A stretch of DNA of 48,833 nucleotides from Pseudomonadota bacterium (GTDB lineage Bacteria > Pseudomonadota > Gammaproteobacteria > Burkholderiales > Burkholderiaceae_C): contig JAFEEH010000234.1 in assembly GCA_018241185.1 (NCBI GenBank), positions 1-48,833 of the forward strand, given 5' to 3'. Each line of letters starts with the position of its first letter. The stretch's first letter is position 1. Shown piece after piece: positions 25,485 through 35,956 of the stretch. The notes beneath the pieces are model-generated. The model saw nothing but the letters and a program-made list of their open reading frames with translations. It did not search any database and had not been told where the DNA came from. The translations under genes were made by a program, and so were the position numbers.

Positions 25485-25901
25485 TCAGCACTTCATGGCG
25501 GTCGCCTGAGCGGCGAAGGCATCGCTGCTGGCCTTGCAGGCCGCGCCGAGCTGGTCCTTGTTGGCGCCGTAGGCTGCCCAGGCGGCCTTGGTCTGGTCCA
25601 TGCTGGCCTTGACCGCATCCGCGGCTGCGCCCGACTGCTTGCTCATGCAGGCCGACACCTTGTCGAGGTAGTCCTGGCATTCCTTGGGCAGATCGGCCGA
25701 GGCCGTCGTCGCGGCGGGCGCCGGCGCAGCAGCAGCCGGTGCGGCCGCAGCGGGCGCCTCGGGTGCGGGTGCGGGTGCGGGTGCGGGTGCGGGCGCCGTG
25801 GCCGCGGGTGCAGGGGCCGGAGCGGGCGCGGGCGCGGGGGTTTCCTTGGAGCAGGCGGCGAGCAGGACGGCCACGGACAGCGCGGCGTACAACTTGTTCA
25901 T
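25485..25901 (-). CDS. Small lipoprotein with Ala-Pro repeat linker
   Basis: A 138-residue predicted lipoprotein. The signal peptide (MNKLYAALSVAVLLAAC) ends in a lipobox with Cys17. A low-complexity linker of Ala-Pro dipeptides and poly-Ala (about residues 21-65) spans to a C-terminal helical domain with four conserved-looking cysteines (LPKECQDYLDKVSACMSKQ, AACKASS, terminal KC), which suggests two disulfides and resembles DUF5339-type proteins. The linker probably crosses the periplasm or peptidoglycan. The ATG at 25901 has SD-like GGAAGAG upstream. The linker is encoded partly by a tandem 6-bp repeat (25761-25796). Function unknown. Confidence 0.8.
   Translation of the reverse strand: MNKLYAALSVAVLLAACSKETPAPAPAPAPAPAATAPAPAPAPAPAPEAPAAAAPAAAAPAPAATTASADLPKECQDYLDKVSACMSKQSGAAADAVKASMDQTKAAWAAYGANKDQLGAACKASSDAFAAQATAMKC
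25761..25796 (+). repeat. Tandem hexamer (GGGTGC)5 in a coding linker
   Basis: Five perfect GGGTGC units (25761-25790) and one variant, GGGCGC (25791-25796). On the coding (minus) strand each unit is GCACCC, Ala-Pro, so changes in copy number lengthen or shorten the linker without breaking the frame. Confidence 0.9.
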
Positions 25902-26130
25902 TCGGAGTCTCTTCCTTCGTATGGCTTGGTGAGGAGGCGGTGAGCGAGTCACCGCCGTGTCGCCTTCGCCGGCAAAGGGAGCCATGCCGCCGAAGGCGCG
26001 CGTAGTGTGCCCGCGCAGGTCGTCCAATCGGTCAGGCGATCCGAGCAAGACACACACGTTCACGATTGGCCGCATTCAGGAGCGGCGACCGTGAGGGATT
26101 TGGCATTTCCGGCGACTGCACCGAAGCGAC

Positions 26131-27303
26131 TCAGACCGCCGCCACCACCCGGTCGCGGCCCAGCGCCTTGGCGCGATACAGCGCCGCGTCGGCACTGGCG
26201 AAGAGCGCATCCACGCTGGTCTGCGCCGACACCGAGGCCACCCCGATGCTCACCGAGACCGGGCCGACCGGCTGCAGTGGCGAACCCGGTTCGAAGGGCG
26301 CGGCCACGGCATGGCGCAGGCGATCGGCCTGCTCTAGCGCCGCCTGTGCATCGGCGCCGGGCAGCAGCATCGCGAACTCCTCGCCACCGTAGCGGCCGAG
26401 CACGCCCGCCTCGCCGGCGGCCTGCTGCATGCGCTGCACGGCCTCGCGCAGCACGGCGTCGCCCTGCTGATGCCCGAAGCGGTCGTTGATGCGCTTGAAA
26501 TGGTCCACGTCGATCATCAGCAGCGCCATGCTGCGCCCGCCGGCGCGCGGCAACCGCCGCGCCTCGGCCTCGCAGGCATCGAGCAGCGCGCGGCGGTTGA
26601 GCACGCCGGTGAGCGGGTCGCGGCTGGCGAGGTATTCGAACTCGGTGTGCACGCGGTCCGTCGCCATGAGGATCGCCGCGATGCTCATGAGCAGCACCGT
26701 GAGCGAGTACATCGTGATGTAGAGCGACTGGATCCAGGTCGCCTCCATGAGGTCGCTGCCGGCGAGGCCGAATATGGCCGACACGAAACGCAGGCCCGCT
26801 ACCAGCGCCTGCAACAGGAGCAGGCCCGTCATCAGCCCCATGCCGAACACGCGGCCGCGGTGACGCACGTAGAGTCCGGCGTGGTTGAGGAACAGCAGCG
26901 TGACCAGCAGCGTCACCACCAGCAGCCGCGCCTCGTAGTCCGGGCGCACCAGCGTGAACCAGGCAAGCACCGCGCCCATCGCCAGGTTCACCAGCGTCCA
27001 GCCGCTCGTGCGGCTGTGTCCCAGCAGGAACTGCTGGCTTCCCGAGTAGTAGAGGACGCAGGCCTGGAACAGGACCATGTTGGCAAGCACGACCGTCATC
27101 GCGTCGGGCAGCACGCTGCGCGCGGAGAAGAGCATCGTGCTCACGAAGGCCACCAGCGGCGCCCAGGCCCATTCGCGCAGGCCGCGGATGCTGGACGGAT
27201 AGCTGCGTCGCATGAAGAACACGACGACGGCCATGACGATGCCCATGATCCCGGCCAGCAGGATGATGGAACGAGGGTCGATGACGATCGGCAGGCTGCC
27301 CAT
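26131..27303 (-). CDS. Membrane-bound diguanylate cyclase
   Basis: A 390-residue GGDEF protein that would make cyclic di-GMP from GTP. About six or seven membrane helices fill residues 10-215 (a 7TM-like sensor), followed by SRDPLTGVLNRRAL and the active-site motif RYGGEEF (residues 306-310). The Glu variant is compatible with activity. The inhibitory I-site RxxD, normally five residues before GGEEF, is absent (sequence there is AGEAGVL), so product feedback is probably weak. It follows, after 229 bp with no recognised feature, no cotranscribed partner; input signal unknown. Confidence 0.92.
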   Translation of the reverse strand: MGSLPIVIDPRSIILLAGIMGIVMAVVVFFMRRSYPSSIRGLREWAWAPLVAFVSTMLFSARSVLPDAMTVVLANMVLFQACVLYYSGSQQFLLGHSRTSGWTLVNLAMGAVLAWFTLVRPDYEARLLVVTLLVTLLFLNHAGLYVRHRGRVFGMGLMTGLLLLQALVAGLRFVSAIFGLAGSDLMEATWIQSLYITMYSLTVLLMSIAAILMATDRVHTEFEYLASRDPLTGVLNRRALLDACEAEARRLPRAGGRSMALLMIDVDHFKRINDRFGHQQGDAVLREAVQRMQQAAGEAGVLGRYGGEEFAMLLPGADAQAALEQADRLRHAVAAPFEPGSPLQPVGPVSVSIGVASVSAQTSVDALFASADAALYRAKALGRDRVVAAV

Positions 27304-27423
27304 GGTGGCGGAATTCTGCCGTGCCCACAGGGCTGCGCAGCGTGACGACTTTTCCCTTACGTGCGTCGGATGCGGGGCGACCTGCGCGTCAGGCCGGCCG
27401 CGGGGCCTGCTGCCGCAGGCGTC

Positions 27424-27618
27424 TCACTTGCCGTGCTCGCGCCGCTCGCGCGCGCGCCGGGCCTGCCGGCTTTCGTTGGACAGCGTGGCCGCCCGGTCGC
27501 GCTCGCGCCGTTTGTCCAGGCGCTTCTGCCGCAGCTTGCGGCCGATCCAGAAACTGAACACGCCGCCCAGGCCGCCGATCAGCAGCCCGAGTGCGCTGAA
27601 GTCGATGCCGCCCATCAT
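27424..27618 (-). CDS. Small membrane protein coupled to parC
   Basis: A 64-residue protein with one N-terminal membrane helix (about residues 7-26, [18 protein letters not shown]) and a strongly basic, Arg/Lys/Glu-rich tail. Its ATG overlaps the parC stop in an ATGA (27615-27618), so it is probably translated by ribosomes finishing parC. No family recognised. It is short, but the overlap, the helix and the charge pattern support a real gene. Confidence 0.65.
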   Translation of the reverse strand: MMGGIDFSALGLLIGGLGGVFSFWIGRKLRQKRLDKRRERDRAATLSNESRQARRARERREHGK

Positions 27619-29996
27619 TCCACCCGCAGCACCGCGTCGGGTGCGAAAGTGAAGGCGCCCGGCTTGCCCTTGCGCGCCCGCGAGCCGCGCGCGTTGTTCA
27701 GCGTGCGGATGTCGAGTTGCTCGTCGCGCCGCTTGCCGCGGAAGTCGCCTTCGATGCGCACGCTGCGCGTGTACGCCGCGGCACCGGCCAGCGTCGCCTT
27801 GGGCGCCAGATCCATCAGCGTGAGGCCACGGCCGCCCTTGGGCAGCACCTTGAGCTCGGCGATGTCGAAGGTCAGGATGTGGCGGTCGCTGGCGGCGCAG
27901 CACACGTGCGTGGCCGGCGCCGCCGGCGTGGCCCCGCCCGCGCCGCTGACCAGCGACGGACGGTTCAGCGACTCACCCTCACCCACATCGATGAAGGCCT
28001 TGCCGCCCTTCTGGCGCGACACCATGTTCTCGATCGCCGCGATGAAACCGTAGCCGCCGGTGTTCGACAGCAGCAGCTGCGCGCCCGGCGGTCCGGCGAA
28101 GAAGTGCGCCACCTGTGTGCCGGCCTCCAGCTCGATCATGGTCGTGACCGGCTGGCCGTCGCCGCGCGCGCCGGGCAGGCTGGCCACCGGCACGGTGTAG
28201 ACGCGCACCACCTTGTCCTTGGCGGTGCCGAAGACCAGCAGCGTGTCGACCGTGCGGCATTCGAACGCGCCGTACAGGCCGTCGCCGGCCTTGAAGCTGT
28301 ACTCCGGCCGGGCATCGCCGTTGCGCTCGGTGGCCCAACCCTTCTGCGCCCGGACCCAACCCTTCTGCGACACGATCACCGTCACCGGCTCGTCGATGAC
28401 TTTCACTTCGGCCACGGCGCGCTTCTCGGCCTGGATCAGCGTGCGGCGTGCGTCCTCGAAGGTCTTGGCGTCGGACTCGATCTCCTTGACCATCACACGA
28501 CGCAGCGCGGCGGGGCTGCCCAGGATCTCCTCGAGCTTGGTGCGCTCGTCGCGCAGCTTGGCCAGCTCCTGCTCGATCTTGATCGCCTCGAGCCGGGCCA
28601 GCTGACGCAGCCGGATCTCGAGGATGTCTTCGGCCTGGCGGTCAGTGAGGTTGAAGCGCGCGATGAGCGCCGCCTTCGGATCTTCCGCCGCGCGGATGAT
28701 GGCGATCACCTCGTCGATGTTGAGCAGCACCAGCTGCCGCCCCTCGAGGATGTGGATGCGGTCGTTGACCTTGTCCAGGCGGTGGCGCGAACGCCGCTCG
28801 ACGGTGGCGGCGCGGAAGGCGATCCACTCATCCAGCATCTGGCGCAGCGACTTCTGCACCGGCTTGCCGTCCAGCCCCACCATCGTGAGGTTGATCGGCG
28901 AGGAGCTCTCCAGCGAGGTCTGCGACAGCAGCGTGGCGATGAACTCCTCCTGCGGAATGCGCGAGGTCTTGGGCTCGAAGACCAGGCGCACCGGCGCATC
29001 CTTGCTCGACTCGTCGCGCACGCCGTCGAGCACCGCCAGCAGCGCGGCCTTGACCTGCTGCTGCTCGGTGGTGAGCGCCTTCTTGCCGGCCTTGACCTTG
29101 GGGTTGGTGAGTTCCTCGATCTCTTCCAGCACCTTCTGGCTGCTCACGCCCGGCGGCAGTTCGGTGACGACGATCTGCCACTGGCCACGCGCCAGGTCTT
29201 CCACCTTCCAGCGCGCGCGCACCTTGAGCGAGCCGCGGCCGGTGCGGTAGGCCTCGGCGATGTCGGCCGCCGGGCTGATGATCTGCGCGCCGCCCGGGTA
29301 GTCGGGGCCGGGCACGATCGCGAAAAGTTCCTCGTCGCTGAGCTTGCCGCTGCTCTTGATGAGCGCCACGCAGGCGTCGGCGACCTCGCGCAGGTTGTGG
29401 CTCGGAATCTCGGTCGCCATGCCCACCGCAATGCCGCTGGCGCCGTTGAGCAACGCGAAGGGCAGCCGCGCCGGCAGTTGCCGTGGCTCGTCCTCGCGAC
29501 CGTCGTAGTTGGGCACGAAGTCCACCGTGCCTTCGTCGATCTCCGACAGCAGCAGTTGCGTGATGCGGGCCAGGCGCGCCTCGGTGTAGCGCATGGCCGC
29601 GGCGCCGTCGCCGTCGCGGCTGCCGAAGTTGCCCTGGCCGTCGACCAGCGGGTAGCGCTGGCTGAAGTCCTGCGCCATCCGCACCAGCGCGTCGTAGGCC
29701 GCGGTGTCGCCGTGCGGGTGGTATTTGCCCAGCACGTCGCCCACCACGCGGGCGCTCTTGACCGGCGCGGCCGGTGTCGCGCCGTTGGCGCCGCCGAAGC
29801 CCAGGCCCATGCGCGACATCGAGTACAGGATGCGCCGCTGCACCGGCTTCTGGCCGTCGCACACGTCGGGCAGCGCGCGGCCCTTGACCACGGAGAGCGC
29901 GTACTCGAGGTAGGCCGTCTGCGCGTAGTCGGCCAGCGTCAGCGCGTTCGGGTCTTCGGGTTCCTGGAGGTCCAGGGTGGGTTGAATGTCGTCCAT
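27615..29996 (-). CDS. parC: DNA topoisomerase IV subunit A
   Basis: A 793-residue type IIA topoisomerase subunit that with ParE decatenates daughter chromosomes. The DNA-cleaving Tyr137 is in [10 protein letters not shown]; the quinolone-determining region reads [14 protein letters not shown], with Thr98 and Asp102 at the sites of E. coli Ser80 and Glu84. The tower ([17 protein letters not shown]) and a shortened beta-pinwheel C-terminal domain follow. It is fourth of five genes in the parE-led transcription unit, 36 bp after the lytic transglycosylase gene. Confidence 0.97.
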   Translation of the reverse strand: MDDIQPTLDLQEPEDPNALTLADYAQTAYLEYALSVVKGRALPDVCDGQKPVQRRILYSMSRMGLGFGGANGATPAAPVKSARVVGDVLGKYHPHGDTAAYDALVRMAQDFSQRYPLVDGQGNFGSRDGDGAAAMRYTEARLARITQLLLSEIDEGTVDFVPNYDGREDEPRQLPARLPFALLNGASGIAVGMATEIPSHNLREVADACVALIKSSGKLSDEELFAIVPGPDYPGGAQIISPAADIAEAYRTGRGSLKVRARWKVEDLARGQWQIVVTELPPGVSSQKVLEEIEELTNPKVKAGKKALTTEQQQVKAALLAVLDGVRDESSKDAPVRLVFEPKTSRIPQEEFIATLLSQTSLESSSPINLTMVGLDGKPVQKSLRQMLDEWIAFRAATVERRSRHRLDKVNDRIHILEGRQLVLLNIDEVIAIIRAAEDPKAALIARFNLTDRQAEDILEIRLRQLARLEAIKIEQELAKLRDERTKLEEILGSPAALRRVMVKEIESDAKTFEDARRTLIQAEKRAVAEVKVIDEPVTVIVSQKGWVRAQKGWATERNGDARPEYSFKAGDGLYGAFECRTVDTLLVFGTAKDKVVRVYTVPVASLPGARGDGQPVTTMIELEAGTQVAHFFAGPPGAQLLLSNTGGYGFIAAIENMVSRQKGGKAFIDVGEGESLNRPSLVSGAGGATPAAPATHVCCAASDRHILTFDIAELKVLPKGGRGLTLMDLAPKATLAGAAAYTRSVRIEGDFRGKRRDEQLDIRTLNNARGSRARKGKPGAFTFAPDAVLRVE

Positions 29997-30032
29997 CGTC
30001 TGTGGGTCACGGGAATGTCGGGGGGCCGCGCG

Positions 30033-30893
30033 TCAGTCGGCGCGCGGCCGGGTGCTGTCGAGCGAGAGCTCCGGCAGCGGCAGGGGATTGTCGGCGGGAC
30101 GGTTGCCGCGGCCGATGGCACCGCCGGCCGCTGGCGCCGATGCGCCCGGCAGCTCCATGCGGATGCGGCCCGGCACCTTGCCCCCGCCGCGGCGGCCGCC
30201 GGTCGTGGCACCGGGCTTGAGGTAGGCGTAGATCTGCAGCACGGTGCGCACGTAGTTCTGCGTCTCGCGGTAGTTGGGGATCTTGTTGCCGGCCCGCTGC
30301 ACGGCGCCCTCGCCGGCGTTGTAGGCGGCCAGGGCCAGCTCCAGGCTGCCCTCGAACATCGCGATCAGGTCGCGCAGGTAACGGCTGCCGGCCGCGATGT
30401 TGATGCGCGGGTCGTAGAGCTTCGATTCGAGCGTGCGCTTGCGGTCGGCCTGCACGCCGTAGCGCTGCGCCGTGGCGGGCATAAGCTGCATGAGCCCGAT
30501 CGCGCCCTTGGGCGAAACGGCCTGCGCGTCGAAGCCCGACTCGGTGGCGACCAGCGCCTGCAGCAGTTCGTAGTCGATGCCGTGGCGCTTGGACGCTTCC
30601 TGCAGCGCGGCCTTGGCCGGCTTGTAGGCCGACGACTTCTCGAACAGCGCGAGCAGCGTCTGCGAGGCCGGCGGCAACTGGCCGCCGCCCGGCAGCGCCC
30701 GGCCGAGCCCGAGTCCGTCGGCCGTGTCGAAGCTCTGGCCGCCCTTGAAGAAGAGCTGGTAGCGAGGATCGAGCTTTTCGGACGCGAAGTGCGCCACGCC
30801 GCGCTCGTCGACGTAGCCGTAGATGTCGGAAGCCAGGGATTGCGTAGCAGCAAATACCAGCGCCAGTGCCCATAACAGCTTGAATCTGCTCAT
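30033..30893 (-). CDS. Lytic transglycosylase with DUF4124 N-terminus
   Basis: A 286-residue periplasmic enzyme of the Slt/MltE-like family that cleaves peptidoglycan glycan strands to 1,6-anhydromuramyl products. The signal peptide is residues 1-22 (cut near SLA-SD). A DUF4124 strand (DIYGYVDERGVAHFASEK) precedes the catalytic domain: ALVATESGF with the catalytic Glu118, GAIGLMQLMP, and AAYNAGEGAV. The C-terminus is basic and low-complexity. The start at 30893 overlaps the stop of the upstream gene (ATGA). Sits between parE and parC, which may link wall cutting to chromosome separation. Confidence 0.9.
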   Translation of the reverse strand: MSRFKLLWALALVFAATQSLASDIYGYVDERGVAHFASEKLDPRYQLFFKGGQSFDTADGLGLGRALPGGGQLPPASQTLLALFEKSSAYKPAKAALQEASKRHGIDYELLQALVATESGFDAQAVSPKGAIGLMQLMPATAQRYGVQADRKRTLESKLYDPRINIAAGSRYLRDLIAMFEGSLELALAAYNAGEGAVQRAGNKIPNYRETQNYVRTVLQIYAYLKPGATTGGRRGGGKVPGRIRMELPGASAPAAGGAIGRGNRPADNPLPLPELSLDSTRPRAD

Positions 30894-31603
30894 CGGCGCG
30901 TGTCTTCCATGGCCTTGGACAGCCATTGCAGAAGATCCTTGGTTTTCACCTCGAACGGGACTCCAAAGCAGATACGCTGGCCACGATCGGCCACGCTGTC
31001 TCCGTTGCCGCACATCCCGGGAAGGTCGGCAGCAACGCGATACCTTTGCGTAGAGAGAGCAACACCCGTTTCATAGCCGGCACGGCTTTGCCTTGGAAGG
31101 TACTCAATCGGCAGCGTGCCCAGACCCTGGCCTGTTTCGCGGAGGGCCGGCAGTTGGGCTTCGCACCGCTGCCGTGCCGCGGCTTCTGCGCCTGGAGGGA
31201 GGTTCAACAACGGATCCCGATAGGCACCATAGGTGGAATCGAGTCGACCGCCGGCCGTGCTCAGGAACACGACGTAGCGAGCTCCGATTCCGCGGCCCGT
31301 GTAGCGACCAAACTTGATCGTTTCGCCCACTTGCGCACCCTTGACGGCGGTGCGAACCACTGCCGTGTAGACCACACCGCACGACTCGGAGGTGCCACCG
31401 TCGCCATTGGCCGACACCGAGAGCTGAGCGCCAGAGATGATCTCGACCTCTCCGACGAAGTCCGCATTGCGCGCGGACTCCCCAAGATCAAAAAAGATCG
31501 ACGTCGCATGGCCGTGCAAGCTCATGCAGAGCAAAACGCCTGCACCAGCACTTCGCAACCAAAAAGACAGGCGACTCATCCGATATCTCATCCCGAAATC
31601 CAT
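30890..31603 (-). CDS. Secreted protein of unknown function
   Basis: A protein of up to 237 residues. Candidate ATGs are 31603, 31591 and 31579; the last gives the best signal peptide (MSRLSFWLRSAGAGVLLCMSLHGHA) and a GGGATGAG SD. The mature part begins TSIFFDLGESARNADFVGEVEI, resembling the start of netrin-like/TIMP-like secreted domains, and has several cysteines (ESCGVVY, QRCEAQ, GMCGNG, RICFG). Overlap with the lytic transglycosylase start (ATGA) suggests coupling. The base composition is lower in GC than the neighbouring parE and parC, so it may be a later insertion into this operon. Function unknown. Confidence 0.72.
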   Translation of the reverse strand: MDFGMRYRMSRLSFWLRSAGAGVLLCMSLHGHATSIFFDLGESARNADFVGEVEIISGAQLSVSANGDGGTSESCGVVYTAVVRTAVKGAQVGETIKFGRYTGRGIGARYVVFLSTAGGRLDSTYGAYRDPLLNLPPGAEAAARQRCEAQLPALRETGQGLGTLPIEYLPRQSRAGYETGVALSTQRYRVAADLPGMCGNGDSVADRGQRICFGVPFEVKTKDLLQWLSKAMEDTRR

Positions 31604-31655
31604 CCGACGCTTGAGCCCGCGCGGCAGCCATCGGATTGGCGAGATTGCTCAGGCC

Positions 31656-33632
<1,977 letters not shown>

Positions 33633-33640
33633 GGCGGCGG

Positions 33641-33646
33641 ATTGTA
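33641..33646 (-). promoter_or_regulatory. -10-like TACAAT 8 nt before parE
   Basis: On the minus strand TACAAT ends 8 nt upstream of the parE ATG, which would place the transcript start at or just before the ATG. No good -35 or SD is seen. Leaderless translation is possible. Confidence 0.35.
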
Positions 33647-33720
33647 GTCAGCCAGAGGCGCAAGTACTGGATGTCCATCCAGCCACCCCGCCGGCGCCCC
33701 GCCGCCGCGGAACGGGGAAT

Positions 33721-33783
33721 CGTCACGTTCGTTACGAGTTTGGCGCCAGCGCCCGGCTGGCGGGCGCTACGGCCCGATTGCAC
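33721..33783 (+). repeat. Dispersed repeat GTCACGTTCGTTACG, copy 2
   Basis: Second copy of the 9426-9487 element, in the 270-bp gap between divergent parE and the MFS gene. No coding sequence was seen in the gap. Confidence 0.8.
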
Positions 33784-33902
33784 TTTCCGGCCGCAGCGCC
33801 ATTCGGCGCTGTCACCCCCGCGCAGCGCAGGGCACGCAAAGCACGGACAATCGCCCGGCCGCCGCTCGGGCGCCGCACGAAACCAGAGACACGCCCCTTC
33901 CC

Positions 33903-35114
33903 ATGTCCGCTCCCGCCCCGCTGTCCATGCGTCAGGTCCTCCTGTGTGGCGCCCTGGTCGTCACCCTGTCGATGGGCATCCGCCACGGCTTCGGCCTGTG
34001 GCTGCAGCCGATCACCCAGGAACAGGGCTGGACGCGCCAGACCTTCTCGCTGGCCATCGCGATCCAGAACCTGGCCTGGGGCGTGGCCGGCGTGTTCGCC
34101 GGCATGCTGGCCGACAAGCTGGGCGCCTTCCGCGTGCTGCTGATCGGTGCGGTGCTCTACGCCCTCGGGCTGGCCGGCATGGCGCTGTCGCCGACGCCGA
34201 CGCTGTTCGCCCTCACAGCCGGCGTGCTGATCGGGATGGCGCAGGCGGGCACGACCTACGCCGTGGTCTATGGCGTGATCGGCCGTCAGCTGCCGGCCGA
34301 GCGCCGCTCCTGGGCCATGGGCGTGACGGCGGCCGCCGGCTCCTTCGGCCAGTTCTTCATGGTGCCGGTGGAAGGCCAACTGATCCTTCAGCTCGGCTGG
34401 CACAACGCGCTTCTGGCGCTGGCGGTGCTGGTGTTGCTGATCGTGCCGCTGGCCTTCGGGCTGCGCGAGCCGCAGCGCGGCGCTGGCGCCGCGCGGCGCG
34501 AGCAGACCATTGCCCAGGCCGTGGCCGAGGCGTTCCGCTACCCCAGCTTCGTGCTGCTGATGGCCGGCTATTTCGTCTGTGGCTTCCAGGTGGTCTTCAT
34601 CGGCGTGCACATGCCCAGCTATCTGAAGGACCACGGCCTGTCGCCGCAGGTGGCGGGCTACGCGCTGGCGCTGATCGGCCTGTTCAACGTGGTCGGCACC
34701 TACATCGCGGGCTCGCTGGGCCAGCGCCTGGCCAAGCGCAAGATCCTGGCCTTCATCTATTTCGGCCGGGCGGTGGCGATCACCGTCTTCCTGCTGGTGC
34801 CGCTGACGCCGTGGTCGGTGTATGTCTTCGCAGCGGTGATCGGGGCGCTGTGGCTGTCGACCGTGCCACCGACCAACGCGATCATTGCGCAGATCTTCGG
34901 CGTGGCGCATCTGTCGATGCTGGGCGGCTTCGCGTTCCTCAGCCACCAGGTCGGCTCCTTCCTGGGCGTGTGGCTGGGCGGCTACCTGTACGACCGCACC
35001 GGCAGCTACGACATCGTCTGGTACATCGCGATCGCACTGGGCATCTTCGCGGCGCTCGTGAACCTCCCCGTCAAGGAAGGCGCCATCCCGCGCGGGGCGG
35101 CGCAGCCGGCATGA
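33903..35114 (+). CDS. MFS transporter (monocarboxylate/OFA-like)
   Basis: A 403-residue major facilitator protein with 12 predicted helices. The start MSAPAPLSMRQVLLCGALVVTLSMGIRHGFGLWLQPI and the motif DKLGAFRVLL between helices 2 and 3 resemble the monocarboxylate/oxalate-formate antiporter branch of bacterial MFS. The transported compound is not predictable. Its stop overlaps the start of a 53-residue gene by 4 nt (ATGA). Confidence 0.87.
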   Translation: MSAPAPLSMRQVLLCGALVVTLSMGIRHGFGLWLQPITQEQGWTRQTFSLAIAIQNLAWGVAGVFAGMLADKLGAFRVLLIGAVLYALGLAGMALSPTPTLFALTAGVLIGMAQAGTTYAVVYGVIGRQLPAERRSWAMGVTAAAGSFGQFFMVPVEGQLILQLGWHNALLALAVLVLLIVPLAFGLREPQRGAGAARREQTIAQAVAEAFRYPSFVLLMAGYFVCGFQVVFIGVHMPSYLKDHGLSPQVAGYALALIGLFNVVGTYIAGSLGQRLAKRKILAFIYFGRAVAITVFLLVPLTPWSVYVFAAVIGALWLSTVPPTNAIIAQIFGVAHLSMLGGFAFLSHQVGSFLGVWLGGYLYDRTGSYDIVWYIAIALGIFAALVNLPVKEGAIPRGAAQPA

Positions 35115-35272
35115 ACCCCGACCTGGCCGCCCCGACGAGGCGCCCCGGCGTGCGCTGGTCGCGCCTGGTCCTGTGGGCGGCGGCCGCCGGCCTGCTCTGG
35201 CTCGTGTTCCTGCTGTACACGCGCCCCGGCTTTCTCGTGATGCTGGTCGACCAGCTCTGGTCGTGCTTCTGA
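35111..35272 (+). CDS. Small membrane protein coupled to the MFS gene
   Basis: A 53-residue peptide with one membrane helix (about residues 19-37, LVLWAAAAGLLWLVFLLYT). It overlaps the MFS stop (ATGA at 35111-35114), so it is likely cotranslated and may be a transporter accessory. Homologues not recognised. Repeat copy C begins 4 nt after its stop. Confidence 0.6.
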   Translation: MNPDLAAPTRRPGVRWSRLVLWAAAAGLLWLVFLLYTRPGFLVMLVDQLWSCF

Positions 35273-35276
35273 TCTT

Positions 35277-35344
35277 TTTCCAAGCCAAACGGGCCTGCAG
35301 CGCGCGTCCAGCCTGCGTGAGCAGCTATGAATAACGTAGCACCC
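35277..35344 (+). repeat. 68-bp dispersed repeat family, copy C
   Basis: Begins TTCCAAGCCAAACGGGCCTG and ends GCAGCTATGAATAACGTAGC. Starts about 4 nt after the stop at 35272, same orientation. Its ATG (35327-35329) is the start codon of the methyltransferase gene. Confidence 0.82.
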
Positions 35345-35920
35345 GAACGCGCTTGCGCGCACGGCGCCGGCGACCCTTCGCCCTGGATCGTGCGCTGGGC
35401 TCATCTCATCCCGGCCGCCGGCAAGGTGCTGGACGTGGCCTGCGGTGCCGGCCGCCACACGCGCCTCCTGCACGGCCTGGGCCATCGGCTCACCGCGCTC
35501 GACCGCGACCCGACGGCCATCGCCGCCGTCGCATCCATGGCCGAAACCTTCGAGGCCGACATCGAAGGCGGGCCCTGGCCGCTGGCCGGCCGGGCCTTCG
35601 ATGGCGTGATCGTCACCAACTACCTGTGGCGCCCGCGGCTGCCCGACATCGTGGCCGCCGTCGCTCCGGGCGGCGTGCTGCTGTACGAAACCTTCGCGCA
35701 AGGCAACGAGAGCGTCGGCCGGCCCGCGCGCCCCGACTTCCTGCTGGCGCCGGGCGAACTGCTGGCCGCGGTGGCGGGGCTGCGCATCGTGGCCTACGAG
35801 GACGGCTTTCTCACCGGGCCGGAGCGCTTCGTCCAGCGCATCGCCGCCGTGCGACCCGCCGCGGCGCCTACGGGAACACCCCCGAGGTACCCGCTGGGGG
35901 CGGCCGCCGCGCCTCAGTAG
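35327..35920 (+). CDS. Class I SAM-dependent methyltransferase
   Basis: A 197-residue methyltransferase. Motif I is VLDVACGAGRHTRLL (about residues 34-48), the acidic post-I residue is ALDRDPTAI, and the later motifs FDGVIVTNYLWRP and VAPGGVLLYETFAQGNE place it near TehB-like enzymes. Substrate unknown. The ATG at 35327 lies within repeat copy C, so the first five codons (MNNVA) come from the repeat; no SD is evident. An alternative start further in would remove this. Immediately upstream of dapA. Confidence 0.82.
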   Translation: MNNVAPERACAHGAGDPSPWIVRWAHLIPAAGKVLDVACGAGRHTRLLHGLGHRLTALDRDPTAIAAVASMAETFEADIEGGPWPLAGRAFDGVIVTNYLWRPRLPDIVAAVAPGGVLLYETFAQGNESVGRPARPDFLLAPGELLAAVAGLRIVAYEDGFLTGPERFVQRIAAVRPAAAPTGTPPRYPLGAAAAPQ

Positions 35921-35923
35921 AAT
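35918..35923 (+). promoter_or_regulatory. Possible -10 of dapA
   Basis: TAGAAT overlaps the methyltransferase stop and lies 33 nt before the dapA TTG. No recognisable -35. Confidence 0.35.
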
Positions 35924-35956
35924 GCCGGTTTACCTTCTACCGACAAAGAGACCTCC

